Origin: GCA-2731375 sp002731375
GTDB taxonomy: Bacteria; Pseudomonadota; Alphaproteobacteria; GCA-2731375
Direction of reading: 5' to 3'
Assembly (NCBI GenBank): GCA_030752605.1
Contig: JASMDX010000056.1
Location: 3,891-67,890 of the forward strand
DNA: 64,000 nt
The notes under the pieces were generated by a model. It was not told where the DNA came from, did not search any database, and saw nothing but the letters and a program-made list of their open reading frames with translations. Numbering within the stretch: the first letter of the stretch is position 1; every line of letters starts with the position of its first letter. The position numbers and the translations under genes were made by a program. Shown one piece after another: positions 63,972 through 64,000 of this stretch.

Positions 63972-64000
63972 TGGTGCCCCTGCCCCGACTCGAACGGGGA
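63972..64000 (-). tRNA. 3' part of a tRNA gene, cut by the window end
   Basis: The minus strand reads a T stem CCCCG / CGGGG around TTCGAGT, then CAGGGGC, A, and an encoded CCA. This is the T arm and acceptor end of a tRNA. The acceptor CAGGGGC predicts a 5' end near GCCCCTG. The anticodon is outside, so the amino acid cannot be named. Confidence 0.75.

Overview
The window reads as a chromosomal segment of a high-GC alphaproteobacterium, most likely a Rhodospirillales-like lineage. This is inferred from gene content and order: the HIG1-type small protein / PduO-type adenosyltransferase / etfB / etfA / hbd block, the xseB-ispA-dxs-tlyA-rumA block, metG-tatD-MBL, Usg, and groES-groEL under a CIRCE operator. 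No 16S rRNA gene is present to confirm this. I see no prophage, transposase or CRISPR array.

Layout. 1-6.9 kb: end of an APS kinase gene, a ThiE-like protein, YggS, a YkuD transpeptidase, ribA, an orphan OmpR-type regulator and a stand-alone carboxyltransferase subunit. 6.9-14.4 kb: the hbd/etfA/etfB and cobalamin adenosyltransferase blocks, separated by a glyoxalase-fold gene and two broken genes, then an MFS transporter, small membrane proteins, a DUF4389 gene with an internal stop, and tRNA-Gln. 14.5-19.4 kb: an envelope-sugar locus (WecA-like transferase, UDP-glucuronate 4-epimerase, EamA permease, galE, gmhA). 19.4-24.6 kb: an enoyl-CoA hydratase, hisI, and a three-gene operon of a family III CoA transferase, a GrdB/PrdB-type reductase gene and a D-2-hydroxyacid dehydrogenase. 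24.6-28.9 kb: an AT-rich gap, an interrupted hemerythrin, a DksA-like protein, MFS, enoyl-CoA hydratase, dienelactone hydrolase and PilZ genes. 28.9-34.1 kb: the isoprenoid and rRNA-modification operon. 34.1-38.6 kb: a histone-deacetylase-like remnant and a NicX-like / acyl-CoA dehydrogenase / acyl-CoA ligase operon. 38.7-47.6 kb: dacC, holB, metG, tatD, an MBL hydrolase and polA, with a pair of related structured repeats flanking the MBL gene. 47.6-51.1 kb: an adenylate-cyclase-like remnant, groEL, groES and usg. 51.1-57.7 kb, minus strand: flavin reductase, GST, a tungsten-type aldehyde:ferredoxin oxidoreductase, MFS, dienelactone hydrolase and a radical SAM maturase. 57.9-63.7 kb, plus strand: an operon with a NIPSNAP protein, a three-subunit xanthine-dehydrogenase-family hydroxylase and two luciferase-like oxidoreductases. 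The window ends inside a tRNA; the 235 bases before it are AT-rich and I see no gene in them.

Two observations stand out. First, the GrdB/PrdB-type gene at 22347-23615 is one continuous reading frame interrupted only by a TGA at the position of the redox-active residue (giving U-P-L-C), and a SECIS-like hairpin follows directly. I read it as a selenoprotein. Second, an unusual number of otherwise well-preserved genes carry internal stops or frameshifts (DsbA-like isomerase, DehI-like, DUF4389, 2-hydroxyacid dehydrogenase, hemerythrin, histone deacetylase-like, adenylate cyclase-like). This suggests ongoing gene loss around an intact housekeeping core. Because nonsense codons are common here, the selenocysteine reading needs the independent checks given in the findings.
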